Below, piece by piece: positions 5,587 to 11,599 of a DNA stretch of 11,599 nucleotides. The stretch is from an uncultured Halomicronema sp. (lineage in GTDB: Bacteria > Cyanobacteriota > Cyanobacteriia > Phormidesmidales > Phormidesmidaceae). The notes below the pieces were generated by a model. The model was given only the letters and a program-made list of their open reading frames with translations, had not been told where the DNA came from and searched no databases. A program made the position numbers and the translations under genes. Every line of letters starts with the position of its first letter. Position 1 is the stretch's first letter. The stretch spans positions 1 to 11,599 of the forward strand of contig CALCPB010000123.1 of assembly GCA_937897665.1 (NCBI GenBank), written 5' to 3'.

Positions 5587-7527
5587 GTGTATTCAGAACG
5601 CCCCCCCCTCGTCAAAGAACCGGAACGCCTTGAAGCCTTTTTGAAAGAGCTTCCCCTTGAACCCGGCGTCTACTTTATGAAAGATGGCCGGGATCAGATT
5701 CTCTACATCGGCAAATCGAAAAAACTGCGGAATCGGGTGCGATCGTACTTTCGCGATACCCACCGTCACATGCCGCGCATCGCGATGATGGTGATGCAGA
5801 TCGTCGAGATTGAGTTCATCGTCACCGACACCGAAGCCGAAGCGCTGGCTCTAGAAGCCAATCTCATCAAGCAGCATCAGCCCCACTTTAATGTGCTGCT
5901 GAAAGACGACAAAAAATACCCCTATCTCTGCATTACCTGGTCAGAAGACTATCCGCGCATGTTTGTTACCCGCAAGCGGCGCAAAAACCTTAAAGATCGC
6001 TACTACGGTCCCTATGTTGATGCGGGGCTGCTGCGGCGGACTTTAAGCATTGCCAAGCGCACTTTTCCGCTACGACAGCGACCGCAACCGCTGTTTCGCG
6101 ATCGCCCCTGCCTCAATTACGACATTGGCCGCTGTCCGGGAGTGTGTCAGGAGCTGATTTCTCCGGAGGACTATCACAAGACGGTGCAGCGGGTGGCCAT
6201 GGTGTTTCAAGGCCGCACGGATGAGTTGGTTAATGCCCTGACCCAACAGATGGAAAAAGCGGCTGAAGACCTGCGGTTTGAGCAGGCGGCCCTGCTACGC
6301 GACCAGATTCAAGGATTAGAGCGGCTGACGGCCCATCAAAAAGTGGCGCTACCCGATGACACCGTGTCGCGCGATGCGATCGCCCTCTCTAGCGATGAGC
6401 AGTTTGCCTGCATTCAGCTCTTTCAAATTCGGGCGGGGCGGCTGGTGGGGCGGCTCGGCTTTAATGCCGACGCCCAAGCCGGGACACGGGGCGAGATTTT
6501 ACAGCGGGTGCTCGAAGCGCATTATCAAATGGTGGAGCCGATTGAGATTCCGGCAGAAATTTTGGTGCAGCATGAGCTGCCCGAGGGCGATATTTTGGCG
6601 GAATATTTGACCCAGCGGCGTGGGCGCAAGGTGGCGATCGAAGTTCCCCAGCGGCAGACCAAGGCAGAACTGGTCGATATGGTAGAACGCAACGCCCAGT
6701 ATGAGCTGGTACGCACCCAGCGCGTCGCCGATCGCAATGCCCAAGCGATGCAAGATTTGGCCGAAGCGCTCGACCTACCCGACCAGCCCAAACGCATTGA
6801 GGGCTATGACATTTCCCATATTCAAGGGTCGGATGCAGTGGCCTCGCAGGTGGTGTTTGTGGATGGCATGCCCGCCAAGCAGCACTACCGCCACTACAAG
6901 ATCAAAAATCCTGAAGTGCGCGCGGGCCACTCTGACGACTTCGCCAGTATGGCTGAGGTGATTCGGCGGCGCTTTCGGCGCTATGCGGCTGACCCCGATA
7001 AGCAGCGGGTCGGCAATCCAGACTGGCCCGACCTAGTCATGATTGACGGCGGTAAGGGGCAGCTATCGGCGGTAGTTGAAGTGCTGCGAGAGCTGAATTT
7101 GCTGGCCGATCTGCATGTCGTCAGCCTGGCTAAAAAGCGCGAAGAAATCTTTCTCCCCGGAGAATCGCTGCCCGTCTCGACGGAAGCGGAGCAGCCGGGG
7201 GTGCAGCTTTTGCGTCGCCTGCGCGATGAAGCCCACCGATTTGCTGTCAGCTTTCACCGCAAAAAACGCAGCGATCGCATGCGGCGCTCTCGTTTATCTG
7301 ACATTCCCGGTTTAGGGCAGCATCGTCAAAAAGAACTGCTGGCGGCGTTTCGCTCTATCGACTACATTCGCGAAGCCCCGACTGAGCAGCTCGCCCAAGT
7401 GCCCGGCATCGGCCCTCATATGGCACAGCAAATTTACAACTACTTTCACCCCAATGCCAATAGTGACGGGGCGATCGCCACAGTGGAGTCTGCCAGTGCT
7501 GCCAGTGTCGAGTCCCAAAGCGGTTGA
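5587..7527 (+). CDS. uvrC: excinuclease ABC subunit C
   Basis: UvrC makes both incisions in nucleotide excision repair, guided by UvrA/UvrB. In order (numbered from the GTG at 5587): GIY-YIG nuclease at about 25-105 with GVYFMKD and [17 protein letters not shown]; cysteine cluster [14 protein letters not shown] (C175, C183, C187); UVR/UvrB-binding segment at about 212-246; RNase H-like nuclease with GYDISH (D408), MIDGGKGQ (D487) and DEAHRF (H550); and tandem helix-hairpin-helix at about 570-622. Catalytic residues are intact and the length (646) is normal. The frame is open back to a TTG at 5551, with GTG codons at 5566 and 5587. The cyanobacterial-type N-terminus ([16 protein letters not shown]) begins just after 5587, which is why it is preferred; GGGGA before 5566 is the only ribosome-site-like sequence. 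A run of eight C (5601-5608) follows the start. The gene appears monocistronic. Confidence 0.96.
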   Translation: MYSERPPLVKEPERLEAFLKELPLEPGVYFMKDGRDQILYIGKSKKLRNRVRSYFRDTHRHMPRIAMMVMQIVEIEFIVTDTEAEALALEANLIKQHQPHFNVLLKDDKKYPYLCITWSEDYPRMFVTRKRRKNLKDRYYGPYVDAGLLRRTLSIAKRTFPLRQRPQPLFRDRPCLNYDIGRCPGVCQELISPEDYHKTVQRVAMVFQGRTDELVNALTQQMEKAAEDLRFEQAALLRDQIQGLERLTAHQKVALPDDTVSRDAIALSSDEQFACIQLFQIRAGRLVGRLGFNADAQAGTRGEILQRVLEAHYQMVEPIEIPAEILVQHELPEGDILAEYLTQRRGRKVAIEVPQRQTKAELVDMVERNAQYELVRTQRVADRNAQAMQDLAEALDLPDQPKRIEGYDISHIQGSDAVASQVVFVDGMPAKQHYRHYKIKNPEVRAGHSDDFASMAEVIRRRFRRYAADPDKQRVGNPDWPDLVMIDGGKGQLSAVVEVLRELNLLADLHVVSLAKKREEIFLPGESLPVSTEAEQPGVQLLRRLRDEAHRFAVSFHRKKRSDRMRRSRLSDIPGLGQHRQKELLAAFRSIDYIREAPTEQLAQVPGIGPHMAQQIYNYFHPNANSDGAIATVESASAASVESQSG

Positions 7528-7690
7528 ATGATTTAGTCAACGATTCGAGCATTTGCACTGAAGTATCCTTGGTGCTGGCCCATGTCGTGACAGCTCAACC
7601 GCAAGTCCTAGTGGCGCTATATCGCTGATGCCGGTTGGATTTTGGGTAAATTAAGCGCGCCGGCCTTTCTGCCAGAGATCTGATATCGAT

Positions 7691-8155
7691 ATGCTCATGC
7701 TGGTTTTTCGATTAGGAGACAACCGTTATGCAATTGCGACGCCAGCCATTGTGACCGTGCTCCCTCGGGTGAATTTGCAGGCCATTCCTGGCAGCTCTCC
7801 GGCGGTCGCAGGCATGTTTAGCTATCAGGGCCAAATTGTGCCCGTGCTTGACCTCAATCAGCTTTTGCAGGGAGCAGCTAGCTCAGCCTTATTAAGCACG
7901 CGCATTGTCCTCGTCAACCAGGGGATACCTGGTGAATCTGCGCGGTTGCTCGGGCTATTGGCAGAGCAGGCGACAGAAACGCTGGCATTGCATCAGGTTG
8001 AGGAGATTGCTGAACGCGTTGATTTTTGCCAAAGTCCGTATCTGGGCGAAATGCTGGTGTCGCAGCAAGAGATTATTCAACAATTGCAGATTTATAGCCT
8101 GCTGTCGCAGCCAGCGTACGATGCGCTGATCGATCAAGCCACGACAGCATCTTAG
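7691..8155 (+). CDS. cheW: CheW-like chemosensory adaptor
   Basis: CheW proteins bridge methyl-accepting receptors and the CheA kinase in membrane-associated signalling arrays. The 154-residue protein is a single CheW domain: MLVFRLGDNRYAIATPAIVTVLPRV (3-27) forms the first strands, GMFSYQGQIVPVLDLNQLL (41-59) is the most typical CheW segment, and RIVLVNQ (71-77) and LLGLLAEQATETLAL (86-100) complete the fold. It is about the usual length. The start could be the ATG at 7691 or the one at 7697; neither has a good ribosome site. The TAG stop is followed 15 bp later by cheR, so the two are co-transcribed. Because it is the first gene of a CheW / CheR-TPR pair, a role like WspB in a Wsp-type pathway is possible; a role in type IV pilus phototaxis is the alternative. 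No cheA is in the window. Confidence 0.92.
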   Translation: MLMLVFRLGDNRYAIATPAIVTVLPRVNLQAIPGSSPAVAGMFSYQGQIVPVLDLNQLLQGAASSALLSTRIVLVNQGIPGESARLLGLLAEQATETLALHQVEEIAERVDFCQSPYLGEMLVSQQEIIQQLQIYSLLSQPAYDALIDQATTAS

Positions 8156-8170
8156 AGTGAGGTTCTGACG

Positions 8171-9502
8171 ATGGAGGGTCGTTTTGAGCAGACTGACGCT
8201 GGGGGCAACATTGCAGCTTTGCTCAACCAACTGATTGGCCTGAACGAAACCTCAATTGGGTCAGCCGGAGTGCAGCGCGCCATCGCGCAGGCCATGCAGG
8301 CAGCAGGATACGGTAATGTCGAGGCATATTGGCAGCATTTGCAAGGATCTCAGGCCGCGATCGCGGCACTGATCGAAGCCATTGTTGTCCCTGAAACCAG
8401 CTTTTTCCGCAATCCGGAATCGTTTGCTTTTCTCAAGCGCTGGGCGAATCAAACCGGACGGCAACAGGCGGCTGAGGCACCTCTACGGCTGTTGAGCCTA
8501 CCCTGCTCGACTGGGGAAGAACCTTACTCGATGGCCATGACGCTATTGGAAGCGGGATTGTCTGCCGAGCAGTTTCAGGTGGAGGCCTTAGATGTCAGTG
8601 CCGCCGCCCTGACTCAGGCCGAACGCGGCGTGTTCAGTGCCTATTCTTTTCGCCCAGGACAGTCGGTGACAACATCGCTCGATGCCGTTGTTGATCGCTA
8701 TTTTCAACGGGATGGTGAGCGATACCGACTAATTGATCGCGTACGATCGCAGGTGAAGTTCCGGCCCGGCAACCTCGCCGATCCGATGTGCCTTTACCAA
8801 ACCCAACCCTACGATGTCGTATTTTGCCGCAACCTACTGATTTACTTTCATCAGGTCGCCCGCGATCGGGCCATGCGCACCTTACATCGACTGCTGCAAC
8901 CAAACGGATTGTTGTTTTTGGGCTATGCCGAAACGAATCAGATTCATCCCGATCAGTTTGAATCCATTCGCTACCCCCAGGCATTTGTCTATCGCCGCGT
9001 CGCGTCCCCAGCGGCTCAGAGCAAGAGGAGATCGGTGGCGAACACCGTACCCACATCAGCACTGTCATTGCGACCAGGTTTGCCCGTGCCCCCTAAGCTC
9101 ACTCCTGACGTCGCTAAATCGCTACCCGTCACGCCCCCCATCTACCCAACACTGCCGTCAGCCATCAGACCCCCTCGACTGCCCCCACCCGCTGCCCAGA
9201 CTTTCCTGAGTGATATTCGCAGCATGGCCGATCGGGGCGAACTGTCGATCGCTGCCGCCCAGTGCGATCGCTATCTACACACCCATCCGACCAGCGCCGC
9301 CGCTTACCTCTTGCTGGGCGAAATTTATCAAGGTCAAGGCAACGATGAAGCGGCGATGCAGGCTTTCCGCAAAGCCATTTACCTCGATCCGACCTGCGTG
9401 GAAGCTTTGCTGTATCTTGCCCTGCGATATGAAGATCAAGGCCATTTGGCCGCCGCTGAGCGACTACGCCAGCGCATACAGCGGCTGACTGTCGATGACT
9501 AG
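8171..9502 (+). CDS. cheR: CheR-type receptor methyltransferase with C-terminal TPRs
   Basis: CheR transfers methyl groups from S-adenosylmethionine to receptor glutamates, resetting receptor sensitivity. In the 443 residues, an N-terminal helical CheR domain contains VVPETSFFRNPESF (72-85). The methyltransferase core has LPCSTGEEPYSMAM (110-123), the acidic residue in ALDVS (139-143), and DVVFCRNLLIYF (215-226), followed by NGLLFLGYAET (245-255). Residues of about 278-343 are a proline-rich flexible linker, and about 346-440 contain two to three tetratricopeptide repeats (for example AAYLLLGEIYQGQGNDEAAMQAFRKA, then a similar unit). CheR-TPR is the architecture of WspC and FrzF-like proteins, in which the TPRs modulate methylation. 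A GTGAGG ribosome site lies 8 nt before the ATG. The TAG stop at 9500-9502 straddles the left junction of the IS630 element: TA is the duplicated target and G is the first base of the element. The protein itself is intact. Confidence 0.94.
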   Translation: MEGRFEQTDAGGNIAALLNQLIGLNETSIGSAGVQRAIAQAMQAAGYGNVEAYWQHLQGSQAAIAALIEAIVVPETSFFRNPESFAFLKRWANQTGRQQAAEAPLRLLSLPCSTGEEPYSMAMTLLEAGLSAEQFQVEALDVSAAALTQAERGVFSAYSFRPGQSVTTSLDAVVDRYFQRDGERYRLIDRVRSQVKFRPGNLADPMCLYQTQPYDVVFCRNLLIYFHQVARDRAMRTLHRLLQPNGLLFLGYAETNQIHPDQFESIRYPQAFVYRRVASPAAQSKRRSVANTVPTSALSLRPGLPVPPKLTPDVAKSLPVTPPIYPTLPSAIRPPRLPPPAAQTFLSDIRSMADRGELSIAAAQCDRYLHTHPTSAAAYLLLGEIYQGQGNDEAAMQAFRKAIYLDPTCVEALLYLALRYEDQGHLAAAERLRQRIQRLTVDD

Positions 9503-9530
9503 TACCGCTCGGCGTAAATGCACATCTCCT
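9502..9530 (+). repeat. left terminal inverted repeat of the IS630 element
   Basis: It begins GTACCGCTCGGCG and matches the inverted right end with gaps at base 3 and near base 9. It is preceded by the target TA (9500-9501). Confidence 0.65.
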
Positions 9531-9560
9531 TAAGCAGTCAGTTTTAGAGGCTTGAGTCGG

Positions 9561-10139
9561 ATGCCTGGCCGCGCCCTTCCCGCCCTGATGGTGAGCGAAA
9601 CCGAACGCCACGAACTCGAGCAGTTGATCAAGCGACCGAGTACGCCCCAACAACTGGCGCTGCGCGCCAAAATTATTCTCCGTGCCAGTGAAGGGGAAAG
9701 CCAAGGTCAGATTGCCCGGGCGTTGGGCATTGGAGAGCCCATGAGTCGCTGTTGGCGGCAGCGCTGGCAAGCCCTCCAGGGGGCTGAACTGCCGGTGGCA
9801 AAACGGTTAGCCGATGCGCCGCGTTCGGGTGCCCCCGCGACGTTTACCTTAGAACAAATCACTCAACTCTATGCGTTAGCTTGTGCGCCGCCAGCACAAT
9901 ATGGGCGGCCCCTGAGTCATTGGACGCCCCGAGAGCTCGCTGATGAACTGGTTAAACAAGGGATTGTGGAGCAGATCAGTGGTCGCCATGTGGGCCGTTT
10001 GTTCGCCGAAGCCGAACTGAAACCGCACCAGAGTCGTTACTGGCTTCATCCCCCCCGGACCCAGACTTTGCCACGAAAGTCGAAGATATCTGCCAGGTCT
10101 ACCAACAGGCTGCCGAGCGCGCTGAACGTGGAGAAGTGA
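9561..10139 (+). CDS. IS630 transposase, N-terminal part (orfA)
   Basis: This part carries the DNA-binding half of the transposase. LALRAKIILRASEGESQGQIARALGIGEPMSRCWRQRW is the helix-turn-helix region, and HWTPRELADELVKQG with ISGRHVGRLFAEAELKPHQSRYWLHP is the second helical part typical of IS630 proteins. The ATG at 9561 is preferred because GAGG at 9547-9550 lies 10 nt before it; an in-frame TTG at 9552 has no usable spacing. Family-like sequence ends at WLHPP, at a run of seven C (10050-10056); after it this frame gives unrelated residues and stops at 10139. A shift of -1 in the C run continues the protein as PDPDFATKVEDICQVYQQAA in the orfB frame. The fused protein would have about 400 residues. 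Confidence 0.88.
   Translation: MPGRALPALMVSETERHELEQLIKRPSTPQQLALRAKIILRASEGESQGQIARALGIGEPMSRCWRQRWQALQGAELPVAKRLADAPRSGAPATFTLEQITQLYALACAPPAQYGRPLSHWTPRELADELVKQGIVEQISGRHVGRLFAEAELKPHQSRYWLHPPRTQTLPRKSKISARSTNRLPSALNVEK
10050..10056 (+). other. C7 run: frameshift or slippage site joining the transposase frames
   Basis: Seven C follow CAT (codons CAT CCC CCC CGG). Re-reading one C gives CAT CCC CCC CCG GAC, which enters the orfB frame exactly where homology resumes. The shift could be programmed -1 translation, transcriptional slippage on the C run, or an inactivating single-base loss from an original C8. Confidence 0.6.
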
Positions 10140-10762
10140 CCTATCGTCTCGATGAAATGACGGGCATCCAAGCCTTGGAGCGCGTGATGCCGGGTCTTGA
10201 CCTGAAACCAGGGCGCTGCGTGCGCGTCGAGTTTGAATACTGTCGTCATGGGACTCAAACTTTGATTGCAGCCTTGAATGTCGCCACCGGACGCATTGAC
10301 CAGGCGAGCGTCGGCAACACCCGGACCGAGCAAGATTTAGAGGCTCACCTCAAAGCGCTACTCGCCCCAGTGGCTGAGGCCCCCAAAATTCATCTCGTCA
10401 TGGACTGCCTTAACACCCATCGCTCAGAAGCGTTAGTGCGACTGGCCGCAGCCTTGGAGCCGGTGCCGCCTGCGCTGGGACAGAAAGGCCAATTCGGCAT
10501 CCTCCAATCGATGGCCACGCGCACTGAATTCTTAACCAACCCAGAGCATCGACTGGTCGTACATTTCACCCCCAAGCATTGTTCTTGGCTCAATCCAATT
10601 GAAATCTGGTTTAGCATTCTGGTCCGCAAATTACTGCGGCGGGCCAGCTTTAAAAGCCAAGCCCATCTCAAGGCTAAGATTCTTGACTTCGTCGACTACT
10701 TCAACCGCACAATGGCGAAGCCCTTTAAGTGGAACTATACGGGCAAACCTTTGACTTTATGA
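10136..10762 (+). CDS. IS630 transposase, catalytic part (orfB)
   Basis: This is the RNase H-fold DDE domain that cuts and joins DNA. The catalytic triad is visible: first Asp in RLDEMTGIQALER (D6 from the GTG), second Asp in IHLVMDCLNTHRSE (D90), and Glu in WLNPIEIWFSIL (E156), followed by RKLLRRASFKSQ and the terminal KPFKWNYTGKP. The second Asp to Glu gap is about 66 residues, longer than the classical 34-35, because of an insert that I recognise from one IS630 subgroup. The GTG at 10136 overlaps the orfA stop as GTGA, but starting there would leave only five residues before the first catalytic Asp. The frame is open upstream to the C run at 10055, so a fused product is the likely active form. 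The TGA stop lies immediately before the right inverted repeat. Confidence 0.88.
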   Translation: MTYRLDEMTGIQALERVMPGLDLKPGRCVRVEFEYCRHGTQTLIAALNVATGRIDQASVGNTRTEQDLEAHLKALLAPVAEAPKIHLVMDCLNTHRSEALVRLAAALEPVPPALGQKGQFGILQSMATRTEFLTNPEHRLVVHFTPKHCSWLNPIEIWFSILVRKLLRRASFKSQAHLKAKILDFVDYFNRTMAKPFKWNYTGKPLTL

Positions 10763-10791
10763 TGGCTATGCTTACTTATGCCGTTGCGGAC
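10763..10791 (-). repeat. right terminal inverted repeat of the IS630 element
   Basis: Read inward from 10791 it begins GTCCGCAACGGCATAAGTAA and resembles the left end. The duplicated TA follows at 10792-10793. It starts directly after the transposase stop codon. Confidence 0.65.
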
Positions 10792-10811
10792 TAGCCGTGG
10801 GGCTACGGTTA
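10792..10811 (+). repeat. displaced hairpin that originally followed cheR
   Basis: TAGCCGT (10792-10798) pairs with ACGGTTA (10805-10811) across the loop GGGGCT, with one G-U pair. Without the insertion element this hairpin would begin at the cheR stop codon itself. No U tract follows, so it is a weak terminator at best. It is now 1.29 kb away from cheR. Confidence 0.35.
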
Positions 10812-10859
10812 TCTGTTACCGCAATGCGATTGCTGGGGACTATAGTAAGTGCCGGATGT

Positions 10860-10877
10860 TTTGTCTAGTCAGACAAA
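10860..10877. promoter_or_regulatory. perfect palindrome upstream of the sensor gene
   Basis: TTTGTCT (10860-10866) and AGACAAA (10871-10877) are exact inverted repeats around AGTC, 41 bp before the sensor start. The size and position suit a dimeric operator or a leader hairpin. I do not recognise the regulator. Confidence 0.4.
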
Positions 10878-10918
10878 CCTCTCTTCATGATCTGGTTACA
10901 TTCGTTTGAGAATTCACT

Positions 10919-11566
10919 ATGTTGAAGTTCATCAAATCGCAGCCCCTCATTGTGCGTGGCCTGGCCATCTTTATTCCTCTACTACTGGCAACAAGTGGCT
11001 TGTTCTTCCTGATTTATCGAGCCCAGGTAGCGGCGGCAAAAGACCGTTTAGTCAATCGGGAAATCAACAAAGTTGAGGTGCAAAGAAAGCTAGCGACTCA
11101 ACGATTTCAAGAAGTCGTCGCTGACCTGATGATTTTGGCCAATCAAGGCGACCTGCAGGCCCTCGGCAGCAGTTTGCTTGATCCTGCTGAGGCTGGCAAT
11201 ACCCTAGAAGCAGATAGGCTGCGGCAAAAGCTCATCACTGACTACTTGTTATTTTCGAGCCAAAAACGGCTCTATGGTCAGGTGCGTTTTCTGGATCCGC
11301 AGGGGCAGGAATTGATTCGCATCGACTTTGATCCAGTGCAAGACAGTTCTGAGATCATCCCGAATAGTGAGCTCCAAAATAAGGGCGATCGCTACTACTT
11401 TGAAGAAGCGTTTCCGCTGGGGCAAGGTGAAATTTTTATGTCGCCGTTTGACCTCAATGTGGAACAGGGCAAGGTTCAGGAACCGTACCTCCCCATGATT
11501 CGATTTGCGGCTCCAGCGTTTGATCAGCAGGAACGCCGAACCGGGCTGGTGTTGCTCAGCGTGTAA
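10919..11566 (+). CDS. Cache-type membrane sensor, truncated
   Basis: The 215-residue product starts with a cytoplasmic tip and one transmembrane helix (about 13-34, GLAIFIPLLLATSGLFFLIY). It continues as an extracytoplasmic dCache/PDC-like sensor lobe with QVRFLDPQGQELIRIDF, NKGDRYYFEEAF and YLPMIRFAAPAFD. This is the N-terminal region usual in cyanobacterial methyl-accepting receptors and sensor kinases. Such proteins continue with a second Cache lobe, a second transmembrane helix, HAMP and an output domain; here a TAA at 11564 ends the frame at GLVLLSV, before all of these. A second in-frame TAA lies at 11579-11581. Its place after cheW-cheR suggests it was the receptor of that operon, now cut off by the IS630 element. 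A weak ribosome site (TGAGAA) lies about 8 nt before the ATG. A sequencing error, nonsense mutation or further insertion could explain the end. Confidence 0.75.
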   Translation: MLKFIKSQPLIVRGLAIFIPLLLATSGLFFLIYRAQVAAAKDRLVNREINKVEVQRKLATQRFQEVVADLMILANQGDLQALGSSLLDPAEAGNTLEADRLRQKLITDYLLFSSQKRLYGQVRFLDPQGQELIRIDFDPVQDSSEIIPNSELQNKGDRYYFEEAFPLGQGEIFMSPFDLNVEQGKVQEPYLPMIRFAAPAFDQQERRTGLVLLSV

Positions 11567-11599
11567 TTCAATGATATCTAAATCAATAATCATCATGCT

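Larger units (their letters stand above)
9502..10791 (+). mobile_element. IS630-family insertion sequence, about 1290 bp
   Basis: Both ends show the IS630 hallmark of insertion at TA within CTAG with duplication of TA: left TA at 9500-9501, right TA at 10792-10793. The left end (GTACCGCTCGGCGTAAATG, 9502 onward) and the inverted right end (GTCCGCAACGGCATAAGTA, inward from 10791) form imperfect terminal inverted repeats of about 28 bp, roughly 20 of them matching with two gaps. Inside is a DDE transposase in two overlapping frames. Removing the element plus one TA restores ...GAC TAG CCGTGG..., so the original cheR stop was also TAG. No HIP1 octamer lies inside, but other gaps of similar size in the window also lack it. 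The element name is not known to me. Confidence 0.85.

Noticed and set aside
5435..5644. Small frame overlapping the uvrC start
   Set aside because: No family likeness and no ribosome site; it ends inside the conserved uvrC N-terminus in another frame. It is noted only in connection with the C8 run.
9165..9770. 201-codon antisense frame across the end of cheR and the start of the IS
   Set aside because: It spans the element junction, so it arose only after insertion, and both genes it covers are well supported on the plus strand.
10895..10912. GTTACATT-CG-TTTGAGAA, resembling an HLR1 (RpaB-binding) direct repeat
   Set aside because: The first half fits exactly but the second matches only five of eight positions, which is too weak for a call.
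1..11599. tRNA, rRNA, CRISPR array, phage or toxin-antitoxin genes
   Set aside because: No cloverleaf, no regularly spaced identical repeats and no matching protein motifs were seen on either strand.

Overview
The window reads as chromosomal DNA of a cyanobacterium, probably a filamentous or Leptolyngbya-like one. Direct signs are sixteen copies of the octamer GCGATCGC (the HIP1 repeat typical of cyanobacteria), a CPP1-like J-related membrane protein of the type found in cyanobacteria and plastids, a UvrC with cyanobacterial-type N-terminal sequence, and a CheW / CheR-TPR pair next to a Cache-type sensor. Genus-level assignment is not possible from the sequence alone.

Left half (1-5200), housekeeping genes: folK (folate synthesis) and a NUDIX ADP-ribose pyrophosphatase-like gene run rightward. 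They converge on an OmpR/PhoB-type response regulator read leftward, which has its own hairpin-plus-U-tract terminator between the two. A 400-bp divergent region with an array of short inverted repeats separates the regulator from the CPP1-like gene. A gap of about 730 bp with no recognisable gene follows (it holds a degenerate 21-bp repeat), then panB (pantothenate synthesis) and an ArsC/Spx-family thioredoxin-fold gene.

Middle (5200-7530): a compact palindromic repeat element (two hairpins enclosed by an 8-bp inverted repeat) precedes a full-length uvrC (nucleotide excision repair), whose start codon is uncertain.

Right (7690-11599): cheW and cheR-TPR lie 15 bp apart and form an operon. 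An IS630-family insertion sequence of about 1.29 kb sits exactly at the cheR stop codon. It duplicates the TA of a CTAG target, so the TAG stop is regenerated. Beyond it lies a membrane Cache-domain sensor whose frame ends after 215 codons in two closely spaced stops and an abrupt AT-rich stretch at the window edge. The three genes look like the start of a Wsp-like chemosensory operon (CheW adaptor, CheR-TPR methyltransferase, receptor) that has been split by a transposon and whose receptor may be broken.

I do not see a clearly new system. The most informative signals are the stop-preserving IS insertion, the out-of-frame but otherwise intact transposase, the truncated sensor, and several structured intergenic elements.
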